This document shows, in pieces, positions 19,906 through 29,243 of a stretch of DNA of 39,702 nt. Each line of letters starts with the position of its first letter. Position 1 is the stretch's first letter. Below the pieces are notes generated by a model. The model searched no databases, was not told where the DNA came from, and was given only the letters and a program-made list of their open reading frames with translations. This stretch comes from Anaerolineae bacterium (GTDB taxonomy: Bacteria > Chloroflexota > Anaerolineae > Aggregatilineales > Phototrophicaceae), in the NCBI GenBank assembly GCA_012270545.1, contig JAAXID010000156.1, positions 1 through 39,702 on the forward strand. Reading direction: 5' to 3'. Both the position numbers and the translations under genes were made by a program.

Positions 19906-20877
19906 ATGAGCGAAATGATCATTCCCGGCGCGCCCGGCCGCGTAAACATCGTCGCCGACACCAGCGACGAGCAATTCCAGCTGCTGATCGAGTTGATCGC
20001 CGAGAACCTGGCGCCTTCATCCAAACGCGTCTACCGGCATACCTATGAGCAGTGGCGTGATTTCACCATCCGCAACCAACTCGATGTCTTCGATCTCAGC
20101 TTCGAGAACCTCTCGGCTTTCTTGAACGAGCATGAGTTGGCCGGCGCCACCCGCCGCGCCTGTAAAGCGCATATGTTGCGCCTGCTCGATTGGCTGGAGG
20201 AATCGCCGACGCGCGGCGAATGGTATGCGGTGCAGCGGCGGCGTCTGCTCAAATTCCTCAAAGGGGCGCGGATGGAGAGCGAGGGCGGCAAAAGCCGCAG
20301 CAAGCGGGCGCTGAACCGGGCCGAGGTGTCGAAATTGCTGGCCGTTTGGGAAGATGATACCCGGCCGCTGGGGGTGCGCAATTACGCCCTGCTCCGCTTG
20401 ATGATCTATACCGGTTTGCGGCGGGCTGAGGTGGTGGCGCTGCACTGGGATGATATCGACTTTGAGGACCAGCTCGTGACCGTGCGGCAGGGCAAGGGCG
20501 GCAAGGAGCGGATCGCGGCGATCGCCGATATCACGGATGACACCATCCAGTCACTATATGCCCTGTGGGAGGCGCAGAAGGGCGCCTACGATCATATCTT
20601 TCCCGCCATGACCGCCGGGTATAATCCGCGCTTCTACACTGACGAGGCGATGAATGCCGAGACGATTGTGCGCGTGGTGGGCGGCAGCGACAAGCGCATT
20701 GGGATTGAGCGTTTATCAGCGCATGATCTGCGCAGGACGCATATCACTTTGGCGCTGAACAGCGGCGCCCCGCTGCCGGATATGCAGGCGCAAGCCGGCC
20801 ATGCCAACGCCGCTACCACCCTGCTTTATGCCCGACCAGCTGATGCCAAGTCAAGACGGTTGCGGATCGCTTTCTGA
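19906..20877 (+). CDS. Tyrosine recombinase/integrase 3, apparently intact
   Basis: TGLRRAEV (R), GKGGKER (K), HDLRRTH (HxxR), AGHANAATTLLYA (H...Y); full-length 323 aa. Confidence 0.92.
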   Translation: MSEMIIPGAPGRVNIVADTSDEQFQLLIELIAENLAPSSKRVYRHTYEQWRDFTIRNQLDVFDLSFENLSAFLNEHELAGATRRACKAHMLRLLDWLEESPTRGEWYAVQRRRLLKFLKGARMESEGGKSRSKRALNRAEVSKLLAVWEDDTRPLGVRNYALLRLMIYTGLRRAEVVALHWDDIDFEDQLVTVRQGKGGKERIAAIADITDDTIQSLYALWEAQKGAYDHIFPAMTAGYNPRFYTDEAMNAETIVRVVGGSDKRIGIERLSAHDLRRTHITLALNSGAPLPDMQAQAGHANAATTLLYARPADAKSRRLRIAF

Positions 20878-20962
20878 GGGGAAATCGGCATAGCGGTAAC
20901 TGGAGGGCGCCATCTGAGATAGCGCTGGTGTGACTTACTCGTGATCGAGAAGAGGAGTGGTA

Positions 20963-21337
20963 ATGACGGCGAAGGTCGAGAAAATCAGGAAGATGCGGCA
21001 TATCTGGGAAACGCAGGTTAAGCCACATGTACAGGACTTGATGGGCAAGGAAGATGGACATTATGCCGCCATGGTGCTGGTAGCCCACGGTTGTGAACAT
21101 GCCCTTAAGGCGATCCATAACCCCAAGGAACGAAACGTAATGCAAGAATCCCTGGAGTCTGTGCTGAGGCTGCACGACTTCTTACAGGCTGATTCAAGCG
21201 GCCGGTCAGTAAAGACTGATATCACAAAACACTGGAGGAGAATAGACGCCCACAAAATCGGGGCAAGATCACCAGACCAGCCGGAATACTGCAGCAAAGC
21301 ATCCTTTACTGACAGTTACATTAGCTCACCTTTATGA
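20963..21337 (+). CDS. Hypothetical protein
   Basis: GAGGAG RBS 8-9 nt upstream of ATG; MTAKVEKIRKMRHIWETQVKPHVQDLMGKEDGHYAAMVLVAHGCEHALKAIH. Confidence 0.55.
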   Translation: MTAKVEKIRKMRHIWETQVKPHVQDLMGKEDGHYAAMVLVAHGCEHALKAIHNPKERNVMQESLESVLRLHDFLQADSSGRSVKTDITKHWRRIDAHKIGARSPDQPEYCSKASFTDSYISSPL

Positions 21338-21527
21338 GTCGAATCTGCCGCTGCAGCAGCGCAATACCTGGTCCACGAATTCGCTTGCCGAAGCTGATCG
21401 GGAACCCACGGGCACACTTTTCTACTTAAAGTGAGGGGCAAATCGACGCGTTCTGTTGATCGCGCGGCATTAACATCGAAAATGGGGTGGTCCCGACAAG
21501 CGCTTCCAGACGGCTAACCAAGCGCGG

Positions 21528-23714
21528 TCAAAGACGCAAGATACTGTCCACCGCCCCCGGAATATCCAAAAAATCTGCGCTGTAGGCTTCGCGCAGCAGT
21601 TGTACCGGTACGAAACGGTCATATTTGTCGCGCTGGAGGTTGTATTCGCTGACCGGTTTGGCGAGCGCCTCGGCCGTTGGCGGTTCCTGGCATAGACGCC
21701 GCAAGTGCTCCATCAAGTCGGAGGCGGAAGCGCATGATGCCTCCACCACCAGATAGGAGGGCGGATCCTGATCAGGGACGCCGAATCCGCAGTGTCGGAG
21801 CAAGAGGACAAGGGTGGCGAACGGTCGCGTGCCGCACCAGGGGAAGAGAAGGAAGCGATTGTCGGCCAAGGGCAATATAGATGAGGCCGCCAGGTCGACC
21901 CGCTGCGCCGCCCCTCGAGCAATCCCCAGGCGCAGGCGAGCGCGGTCGGTCATGTAAACATAGTCGGAGTCGGATAGCAGGATCTGTCGCATCTTCTGCA
22001 GAATCCGCGTGTGAATCTCGACACCTGGCGAGGTCCACCGGGTCTTGCCCCGGCCTTTCGCCCGCGTCACTTCAACGATACGGCGTTCTGTATCCACACT
22101 CAGCACGCGCCACATGAATCCCGCGAGCACCAGCGTGCTGTCGACATCAGGCGCGTCCGGTATCGTGCCTATCTCACGAGATTTGTCGCGCACGCGGAAC
22201 TCATTCGCAACCATGAAGACCGAATAGAAGCGGTAGTTGTTGACGATGTTTTCCGTCTCCAAGCCGATGATCAGACGGCCAGTTTCCGTTTCTTGCAAGT
22301 GTTCAATATCGAGCAGATAGCGCAGCAGCTGGCGGAATTGCTCTGCCGTGACATCTTTGAATGGCGACAGGGTTAGGACGCGCTCAGCCAGTTGCGCGGG
22401 CGTAAGCTCAGTATGTGAATAGAGGATGCTCAATGTCTGGTGGTAGAGCAAGCTAAAGGGCAGGCGGGGGATCTGGGGCGGTTCGATCCACTTCTCTTCG
22501 GCGTAAAGCTGAATGATGGCGAGGGTTTGCAGCAAGTTCCAGGGCACTTCTTCGCCAAAGTGAGCGGCTTCAGCTTGGTTCTCCGTGGTATAGGAACACA
22601 TCCGCGGCGGAGCTTCACGCCGGCCCGAACGGCCCAGGCGCTGCACAAAGCTGGCGACTGAGTGCGTGGCATTGATCTGTAAGACTTGATCTAGCTGCCC
22701 GAGATCGATGCCGAGTTCCAGGGTGACGGTCGCGGCGACGCAGGCTGATTTGTCTTCCGCTTTCATCGCCGCTTCCGCGCTCTCTCGATAGGGCGTGGAA
22801 ACATTGCCGTGATGCGCATGATAAAAGTTGGGTAGGCTGTCACGCTCAGAGATCCGCCGCATGTTCAGGCTGATCTCTTCCACCTCGCTCCTGCCATTGG
22901 CGAAGATCAGCGTCTTTGGCGACCGCCGCGTCATCTGGTGAATATCCATGAAGTATTGTTCCGTGTCGACCAGCAGCGCATCCAGGTCGCTTGTAGGTCG
23001 TTTGTCTTCGGAAGGCAAGAGAAAATACTTAACAGCGAGTTCAAGCTCGGACTTGCCCGGTCCCATGATCTTCTCCACACCGAGGCTTGAGCGGCCGCGC
23101 AGCCAAGCCATCGCTTTTTCGGGCTCGCCCAAGGTGGCGGACAGTCCGATTCGCCGAGCCGGCGCCGACTGAAAGCGCTCGAGGCGCTCAAGCTGGCACA
23201 TCACTTGCCGGCCGCGATCCGAGTCGATGAAGGCGTGAACTTCATCAATGATGACAAAGCGCAAGTCGCCGAAGAGGCGCCTGAGTTCAAACGTCCGCTG
23301 CATCAACATCGCTTCCAGCGACTCGGGTGTGATTTGCAGGATGCCGCGCGCCCGTTGCAGAAAACGCTGTTTCTTGGATTGGGAAACATCGCCATGCCAG
23401 CTTTGCGCCGGGATATCGCTGTCTTCAAGCAAGCCAGTGATGCGGAAGAACTGGTCATCGATGAGCGCCTTGAGCGGACCGATGTACAGCGCGCCGATAG
23501 AACTCGGCGGGTCGCGGTCGAGCTCCGTGATAACAGGAAGGAGCGCCGCTTCGGTCTTGCCGCTGGCGGTGGCGCTGCAGATCAGGACGTGATTCTGCCC
23601 ATCCAAGATGGCGTCGATGGCTCTCGCTTGAACTTCACGCAGCGTTTCCCATTTATGGCGATAGATGTATTCCTGGATGAAGGGCGCGAGCTTGTAGAAG
23701 GCGTTTTCGCTCAT
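21528..23714 (-). CDS. Lhr-like DEAD/DEAH-box helicase (BrxHI-like)
   Basis: CSATASGKTEAALLPV, IIDEVHAFIDSDRG, LSATLGEP, LELGIDLGQLD, FVQRLGRSGRR motifs; 728 aa. Confidence 0.88.
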   Translation of the reverse strand: MSENAFYKLAPFIQEYIYRHKWETLREVQARAIDAILDGQNHVLICSATASGKTEAALLPVITELDRDPPSSIGALYIGPLKALIDDQFFRITGLLEDSDIPAQSWHGDVSQSKKQRFLQRARGILQITPESLEAMLMQRTFELRRLFGDLRFVIIDEVHAFIDSDRGRQVMCQLERLERFQSAPARRIGLSATLGEPEKAMAWLRGRSSLGVEKIMGPGKSELELAVKYFLLPSEDKRPTSDLDALLVDTEQYFMDIHQMTRRSPKTLIFANGRSEVEEISLNMRRISERDSLPNFYHAHHGNVSTPYRESAEAAMKAEDKSACVAATVTLELGIDLGQLDQVLQINATHSVASFVQRLGRSGRREAPPRMCSYTTENQAEAAHFGEEVPWNLLQTLAIIQLYAEEKWIEPPQIPRLPFSLLYHQTLSILYSHTELTPAQLAERVLTLSPFKDVTAEQFRQLLRYLLDIEHLQETETGRLIIGLETENIVNNYRFYSVFMVANEFRVRDKSREIGTIPDAPDVDSTLVLAGFMWRVLSVDTERRIVEVTRAKGRGKTRWTSPGVEIHTRILQKMRQILLSDSDYVYMTDRARLRLGIARGAAQRVDLAASSILPLADNRFLLFPWCGTRPFATLVLLLRHCGFGVPDQDPPSYLVVEASCASASDLMEHLRRLCQEPPTAEALAKPVSEYNLQRDKYDRFVPVQLLREAYSADFLDIPGAVDSILRL

Positions 23715-25069
23715 CAGATCTGGAAGCTGGCGTAAGGCGACGAGCCATTATCGTCATGGATTTCGGTCGCCGGCGTCAAGGCCTCGGGGTCGGAATAGGG
23801 TTCGCCCGTGGTGAATTGGACCTCGCCCACGAGCGACTCGAAGCTCTCCTCGGGATTTTGCTGCAGCAGGTTTAGCAGAACCACGAAATCCCGCAGCACT
23901 TCACGTGGCGTGAGCAAGGTATCGGCGCCGATACGATGCAAGACAATCGACATAAAGGCTTCGAGATGGCGGTCCTTGATCGCGGCCTCGTACTTGTGGT
24001 GCTTGCTGTGAATCTCGCGAATCGTCTGAAGCAGCAGGAATATCTCGCTGTGGCTGAGGACATCGAGCCGAATCAGGGGGCCCGACATATCGCGCAGCCC
24101 TTGCCGAGCGAAGCGGCTGTCTTCCAGCCGCGTCTTCAGTGCTTCGTATCCGTACAGCCCGCGGCGCTCATCCTCCACCATCTGTGGCGTGGCGCCGAAG
24201 AGCACGCCCAGGTACTCGGCTTTCCCTTGCAGCGTATCATTCAATATGCTGAGCAGGCGTTCGTAATTATTGTTGCGGGATACCTTGTGGGAGATGTGAT
24301 AGAGGCTGACCGCCTCATCGATGAATATGATCAGGCCCTTGTAACCGATTTGGCGCATGAAATAGGCGAGGAGTTTGATGTAGTCATACCAGGTGGTGTC
24401 GTCAATGATGACGCGGACATTCAGCGTCCCTCTGGCCTCCGTCTTAGTATTGAACTCGCCCCGCAGCCAACGAATGGCATTGCTTTTCAGATCGTCGTTG
24501 CCTTCCTGGTGGCCACGCCAGTAGGCATTGATGACAGTGGCGAAGTCAAAGCCATGCACCATGCCTTCCATATCAGAAATGGTCGCGTGAATTCGCGCTT
24601 CCACCTCATTGGCGAAGCTGGGCAACGATGGGCTGGTACCCAATTTCACCACTTCGGATTGGATGTTGTTGATCCACTTCTCAAGCAGCGCGGCGAAGGC
24701 ATTGCCGCCGGGGCGCGTATCGATGGCCATATTATTCAGCAGTTCACGATAGAGCTCGAGCCCTTCGTTTTTCGAGCCGGTCAAGCGCTTCTGCGGACTG
24801 AGATCGGCATCGGCGACGACGAACTTTCGCTTGAAGGCATAATTGCGCAACAGCTGCAGCAGGAAGCTTTTTCCGGTTCCATAGCGGCCGACGATCATGC
24901 GAAAGGTGGCGCCGCCCTCAGCAACAATATCATCCAAGTCGTTGAGCAGCGCACCCAATTCATCTTTCCGCCCGACGGCGATGTGTTCCGCTCCGGTACG
25001 CGGAACAACGCCGGCGCTCAGCGATTGCAAGATAGCCTGCGAAGTACGTTTCGGGATTCGTTTTGCCAT
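23714..25069 (-). CDS. BrxD-like / DUF2791 P-loop ATPase
   Basis: MAKRIPKRTSQAILQSLSAGVVPRTGAEHIAVGRKDELGALLNDL...MIVGRYGTGKSFLLQLLRNYAFKRKFVVADADLSP...GYKGLIIFIDEAVSLYHIS. ATG at 25067-25069; its stop overlaps the helicase start by 1 nt. Confidence 0.87.
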   Translation of the reverse strand: MAKRIPKRTSQAILQSLSAGVVPRTGAEHIAVGRKDELGALLNDLDDIVAEGGATFRMIVGRYGTGKSFLLQLLRNYAFKRKFVVADADLSPQKRLTGSKNEGLELYRELLNNMAIDTRPGGNAFAALLEKWINNIQSEVVKLGTSPSLPSFANEVEARIHATISDMEGMVHGFDFATVINAYWRGHQEGNDDLKSNAIRWLRGEFNTKTEARGTLNVRVIIDDTTWYDYIKLLAYFMRQIGYKGLIIFIDEAVSLYHISHKVSRNNNYERLLSILNDTLQGKAEYLGVLFGATPQMVEDERRGLYGYEALKTRLEDSRFARQGLRDMSGPLIRLDVLSHSEIFLLLQTIREIHSKHHKYEAAIKDRHLEAFMSIVLHRIGADTLLTPREVLRDFVVLLNLLQQNPEESFESLVGEVQFTTGEPYSDPEALTPATEIHDDNGSSPYASFQI

Positions 25070-25118
25070 ACTTGACCTCAACTGTGTATTAGATAAATGT
25101 GCGACGCAGATTACAGAC

Positions 25119-27911
25119 TCATTGCTCAAGATATTCCGGGTGCTGGAGGATGTATTCGACTTCATCGCGATACTCTTCCAGCACGATGCAGAGACCGTCT
25201 TCTTCGATAATCAAGGTATCGCCGATCTCATCCAGCGCGATGCCGTTGATCTCATCGATAATCACGCTGATGAACTCGCCCGGAAACTGGGATTCGATCG
25301 CATTAGCCGGGCATTCCCAGCCATGGGCCATCATCACAGCGATAAGCTCCGCCCGATTGTCGTCGCTGGCCCCTATGATGTGCGCGACTTCAGCCAGGTC
25401 AGTCAAGAGTTCAGCCGGCGTGCCCTCTGGTCTCTGAAGAAAACCCGTTGTGGTGGGCTCGTCGCCGTTGTCTGAGCCCCCACTCACACCGCTCGCGGCA
25501 ATCTGAACTCTTTCGCCGATTGGCGCCCCTTGCTGCTCAGTCTGACCGACGCGGTCTGCAGCGCCGCCGGCAATTGCCGCGAAACGCGAGAGGCGGAGCA
25601 TGGCGCGCGCTTGCCTGCGTCCACCAATCCGGGACCAATCTATTGCGCTAGTCTTTGCCAGCGGCTTGGCAGGGACGTCGATTGGCGTCGGCGATTCTTT
25701 CGGCGCTTCCGGCACCCAGCTTGCCGCCGCTATGAGCTGCTCGTCAACCGATGCTTCCACTGGCTTTGCCTCTTCGCTCACAGGCTCAGCATCCGCAAGC
25801 AGGCGATCGCGAATCGCCTGTGAATCTTTGGCCAGCTGCGCGATTTCGGAATGGTCGATTGACAGCTTCCGCCTTGGCGCTTCCGGCTGCAGCGCGGTTT
25901 CGATGACGGACTTGCTCGCTTCTGTCAACTGGATGCCGCGAACCCGATATCTGTATCCCGCTTGTCCGCGCAGGACATTGTCGGCATGCTTGATGATGCT
26001 GTTCAGAGCCGAAGACAGCGGTTCGACCTCCGTCCAGGCATAAGTCGCGGCGATTTCTATTTCCGTTCCTATATAATCATGTACCGCGCTGGCAAAGGGC
26101 GCCCGGCGGATGACTTGCCGGCGCTCCGGTTGATGCATCTGAAAAAGCGTCTTACCCCGTTCTTTTCGTGCCGCTTCATCAATGGCAATCAAGGCTGTCT
26201 TATACCCCTGATGCAGGTCGGTCGATTCAGAGAACTTCTTGTAGAATTTGCTCTTCGTCGGATTGTATTTCGCCAGCGCAAAGAGGATGCTGACCGGCAA
26301 GGCCTCGAATGAGTCGCCTGAATTCACCCAGGTTTCAAGGGCAAAGTTCAGATCCGTGATGTCAGCTACCTTGCTAACTTCGCTGTACCAGTCCAGCGCG
26401 TTCGGCGCCAATTTATGGAGGACGATGAAGTCGGCAATCCAATCCGGCAGATAGCGATCCAGCTTTGGCTGCAACTGCCGATAGTAGCGCCAGAATTCAT
26501 CAAGGTGCTCGAAGGCTTCATCCGGGGATTCGAAGCCGATCAAGTTGATAACTTCATAGATATGGACGAAGAGATAGCTCAAGTCGGTCGGCAGCCAGTT
26601 GCCCAGGCGCAGCTGAGTGCGCCAATAGAAGTACCAGCGCTGTTGCGCAGCACTCATAGACTCGTAAGTGGGCCAATGCTGCATGAAAGGGACCGGCTCG
26701 GCTCGGGTTTCGGTCCGATCCACAAGCGCTTTCGCCTGCTCAACGAAGTGAGTTTCATTTCGTGAGAAAGAAGCTCTAAAGCTGTCGTTTTGGGTACGAG
26801 CGGGGATGGGAGTGTCTTTCGGCACATCCTCCGGGACCGGCATGCTCACGCGGTGATATATTTCCTCAGCGCGGCGCGGCTCATGTTCTACGGTCACGGT
26901 CTGTGATAGAGACGGCGGCGTCTTGGTATCGCCAACGACTTCCAGCGGGTCGACCGCGACCAAGTCCTCCGGTTTGCGTGAAATGCGACCGTTCAGGTGT
27001 TTCAGGCACTCCAGCGGGTCGATCAGTTCCAGGTTCAGGTCGAGAAACTGATGTCTTGTCGTGCTGACGCTAATCAGGCAGAAACGACCGGGTTTGCCGG
27101 TGCCAGGATGTACCTTGTCGACGAAGCCGCTGAAGATGATGGTGTCGATTTTCTCAGTTCTGTCGGCGCTGTAGATCTCGTGAAGTGTTCGCAGCGGTAT
27201 CTGCGCGAGGACCGATGCATACAGTTGTTTGCGCTGTGACTGGGGCAGGGCGGTCTGCGTGATTTCATCGCGCGCCTTGACATAGCGATATGCCTTGGCA
27301 TCCGGCACCGCTTCATAGCTTGGCAAATCGTGCTCGATACTTAGCTGCCGCGAGTTCGCTGTGTAGACGAGTTGCGACTTCTGGGGAAAGGGCTCCGGAT
27401 AACTGCCATTCTGCAGAACACGCACGAAATAGTCTTCTACCGCTTTTGACTCGCCAGCGGAAAAGCGCTCCTGAATGCGCGCGATCTTCTGATTCTGTTC
27501 GAAGGCGTTGTTGCGCCGCACATTCATGCGTATCTCATGGTCTGACTTGGCCCGCTGATACTCCCTTTCCGCTCGCTCGTATCGCTTGTCGCCTTCTGAA
27601 TACAGCTGCTCATATTCGCGCTTCTTCCAGGGCAACATCTTGTTCAAGCCAGCAGGCGGCGCCGGTACATAATCGCCTCGCCTGGGTTTCTCTTTCTTGA
27701 AGGGCTCGATACGTGGTGTTGTTTTTAGCTTGTCCAGATCGATATAGCTATCCCGAGACAGTGCATCTTTGAGGATATTCTGCAGCTTGGCGAATGTAGC
27801 TTCCAGTTCGGTATTTCGAGCATCCGACTGAGATCGTCGTTGCTGCTGCCTATATGCGTTTGAACGTGTTCTTTGAGACAAGATAGTTTCCTTAATGGGG
27901 ACCTGTATCAA
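25119..27911 (-). CDS. TerB_N/TerB_C domain protein with an Mrr-associated N-terminal domain
   Basis: N-term LQNILKDALSRDSYIDLDKLKTTPRIEPFKKEKP...YEAVPDAKAYRYVKARDEITQT...LYASVLAQIPLRTLHEIYSADRTEKIDTIIFSGFVDKV; middle YFYWRTQLRLGNWLPTDLSYLFVHIYEVINLIGFESPDEAFEHLDEFWRYYRQLQPKLDRYLPDWIADFIVLHKL (TerB_N-like); C-term LSIDHSEIAQLAKDSQAIRDRLL (TerB_C-like). Start probably TTG. Confidence 0.78.
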   Translation of the reverse strand: MIQVPIKETILSQRTRSNAYRQQQRRSQSDARNTELEATFAKLQNILKDALSRDSYIDLDKLKTTPRIEPFKKEKPRRGDYVPAPPAGLNKMLPWKKREYEQLYSEGDKRYERAEREYQRAKSDHEIRMNVRRNNAFEQNQKIARIQERFSAGESKAVEDYFVRVLQNGSYPEPFPQKSQLVYTANSRQLSIEHDLPSYEAVPDAKAYRYVKARDEITQTALPQSQRKQLYASVLAQIPLRTLHEIYSADRTEKIDTIIFSGFVDKVHPGTGKPGRFCLISVSTTRHQFLDLNLELIDPLECLKHLNGRISRKPEDLVAVDPLEVVGDTKTPPSLSQTVTVEHEPRRAEEIYHRVSMPVPEDVPKDTPIPARTQNDSFRASFSRNETHFVEQAKALVDRTETRAEPVPFMQHWPTYESMSAAQQRWYFYWRTQLRLGNWLPTDLSYLFVHIYEVINLIGFESPDEAFEHLDEFWRYYRQLQPKLDRYLPDWIADFIVLHKLAPNALDWYSEVSKVADITDLNFALETWVNSGDSFEALPVSILFALAKYNPTKSKFYKKFSESTDLHQGYKTALIAIDEAARKERGKTLFQMHQPERRQVIRRAPFASAVHDYIGTEIEIAATYAWTEVEPLSSALNSIIKHADNVLRGQAGYRYRVRGIQLTEASKSVIETALQPEAPRRKLSIDHSEIAQLAKDSQAIRDRLLADAEPVSEEAKPVEASVDEQLIAAASWVPEAPKESPTPIDVPAKPLAKTSAIDWSRIGGRRQARAMLRLSRFAAIAGGAADRVGQTEQQGAPIGERVQIAASGVSGGSDNGDEPTTTGFLQRPEGTPAELLTDLAEVAHIIGASDDNRAELIAVMMAHGWECPANAIESQFPGEFISVIIDEINGIALDEIGDTLIIEEDGLCIVLEEYRDEVEYILQHPEYLEQ

Positions 27912-28104
27912 ATCAACCGACCCAATATACCTTAGTTGCCTTTATTTATGTAATTGTATTTCCTATGTCTCTGGCATTCTTAGAGCTGGCGGATGTTTTC
28001 AGTATCCTCTTGCCTGCAATGACCGTGTTATGTTCAAGCGCAGATTTGGGGCTGGAGCATCCTGTCATGCGCTAAAGGACATGAATTCGTGTATCGTCGT
28101 CATA

Positions 28105-28110
28105 TATAAT
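28105..28110 (+). promoter_or_regulatory. Possible -10 element for xisH-xisI
   Basis: Perfect TATAAT 35 nt upstream of the XisH ATG (28145); no convincing -35. Confidence 0.3.
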
Positions 28111-28144
28111 GAAAGTGGAATTCAAACTGCTGGATCGAATTTGA

Positions 28145-28573
28145 ATGCCCGCCAAAGATCGCTATCACGATACCGTTGTTCGCTGCTTGATCAGGGCAGG
28201 GTGGTCTATTATCAAAGAACAGTACACCGTTGTCGTGGCCGAAAGCGATCACGATTTCCGAAGGCTGTTCATCGACATCGCGGCGCAGTCACAGACTGAG
28301 CGGATTGCGTTGATCGAGGTCAAGTCGCTTGAGCCTTCAGCAATGCATGCGTTTATGGAGCTCGTGGGGCAATATTTGGTTTATCGGACGGCACTGGACT
28401 ATATTGGTGATACGACACCATTGTACGTTGCCATAACCGAAGCGGATTATGAAATCATGATTGAACAACCGCTGGGTCAAAGGGTCATCGGTGACCGGCT
28501 CACGGAGCCGATTCCCTTCCTCGTATTTGACCCGATTGTCGAGGAGATTGTGAGATGGATACCGGAACCATAA
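28145..28573 (+). CDS. xisH: XisH-like (fdxN element excision controlling factor) protein
   Basis: MPAKDRYHDTVVRCLIRAGWSIIKEQYTV...IALIEVKSL...MHAFMELVGQYLVYRTAL...TPLYVAITEADYE; PD-(D/E)XK-like EVK. Confidence 0.92.
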   Translation: MPAKDRYHDTVVRCLIRAGWSIIKEQYTVVVAESDHDFRRLFIDIAAQSQTERIALIEVKSLEPSAMHAFMELVGQYLVYRTALDYIGDTTPLYVAITEADYEIMIEQPLGQRVIGDRLTEPIPFLVFDPIVEEIVRWIPEP

Positions 28574-28857
28574 AGAATATCTTGCTGGAAGAACTAGAAG
28601 GCTATACGGGCGAGGGTTTGAACGACTTTGCCTATCTGACAGCCAACGAAGCCGAGCAGCTTTATACGATCGTAGACATTGCCAAGGTGCGAGAGAAGCG
28701 CCTTGTCGGCACGGTGCTGGTTGCGCGTCTGGCGGGCGACCAGGTGGTCATTGAACTGGATCGACATGACAAGCTGCTCGTTGATGCGTTGAAGGCGCGC
28801 GGCGTGCCGGAGTCTCAGATCGTCTTGGCCTATCGCGGAGATGCGCTCCCCGCCTAA
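28555..28857 (+). CDS. xisI: XisI-like protein
   Basis: Overlaps the XisH 3' end; LARLAGDQVVIELDRHDKLLVDALKARGVPESQIVLAYRG typical of XisI. Confidence 0.92.
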   Translation: MDTGTIKNILLEELEGYTGEGLNDFAYLTANEAEQLYTIVDIAKVREKRLVGTVLVARLAGDQVVIELDRHDKLLVDALKARGVPESQIVLAYRGDALPA

Positions 28858-29243
28858 ATGCCATGACGCTTAAAGCAACGATGCAGGCTGGCGCGGGTCA
28901 AATGCGGGATCCTCTCCTGCAGGGCGTAGAGGCAGTCATCAAGCGACAGCAGGGTCTTGCGGCGAAAGGCAACGAGCATGGCTTCCTCTTGCGCGCTGAG
29001 GATGGTCGAGCGCGGCTGTTTGGGCCCCCATCGGCAAGTCCTTGACGGAATCGCGCTTCTTCCATTTAGCGACCGTCTTTGGGTTGATGCCATAGCGCTT
29101 GGCCAGCTTGGCTATGCTCTCTTGACTATTTTGTATCTCTTGGCGGGTCGCCTCTGTCGTTGTGGCCCGAGGGTGTAGAACCTGTCCAATAATGCTTCCT
29201 TTTGGCAGTTCGATATCACACCATGATAACCTGATACGTTACA
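28858..29243 (-). mobile_element. IS481-family insertion sequence copy 2, truncated (left end and N-terminal transposase only)
   Basis: Shares the 42-bp terminus and the IAKLAKRYGINPKTVAKWKKRDSVKD segment with copy 1; homology stops at CATGGCAT just beyond the XisI stop codon; extra G at the GATGGGGGCCC run shifts the frame. Confidence 0.8.

Noticed and set aside
21338-21527. ORF-poor gap with hairpin CACTTTTCTACTTAAAGTG, faintly resembling an IS end
   Set aside because: 6-bp stem only and no transposase nearby; could be a terminator or chance.
23936-25075. 379-aa plus-strand ORF
   Set aside because: Antisense of the BrxD-like ATPase with recognisable Walker motifs on the minus strand.
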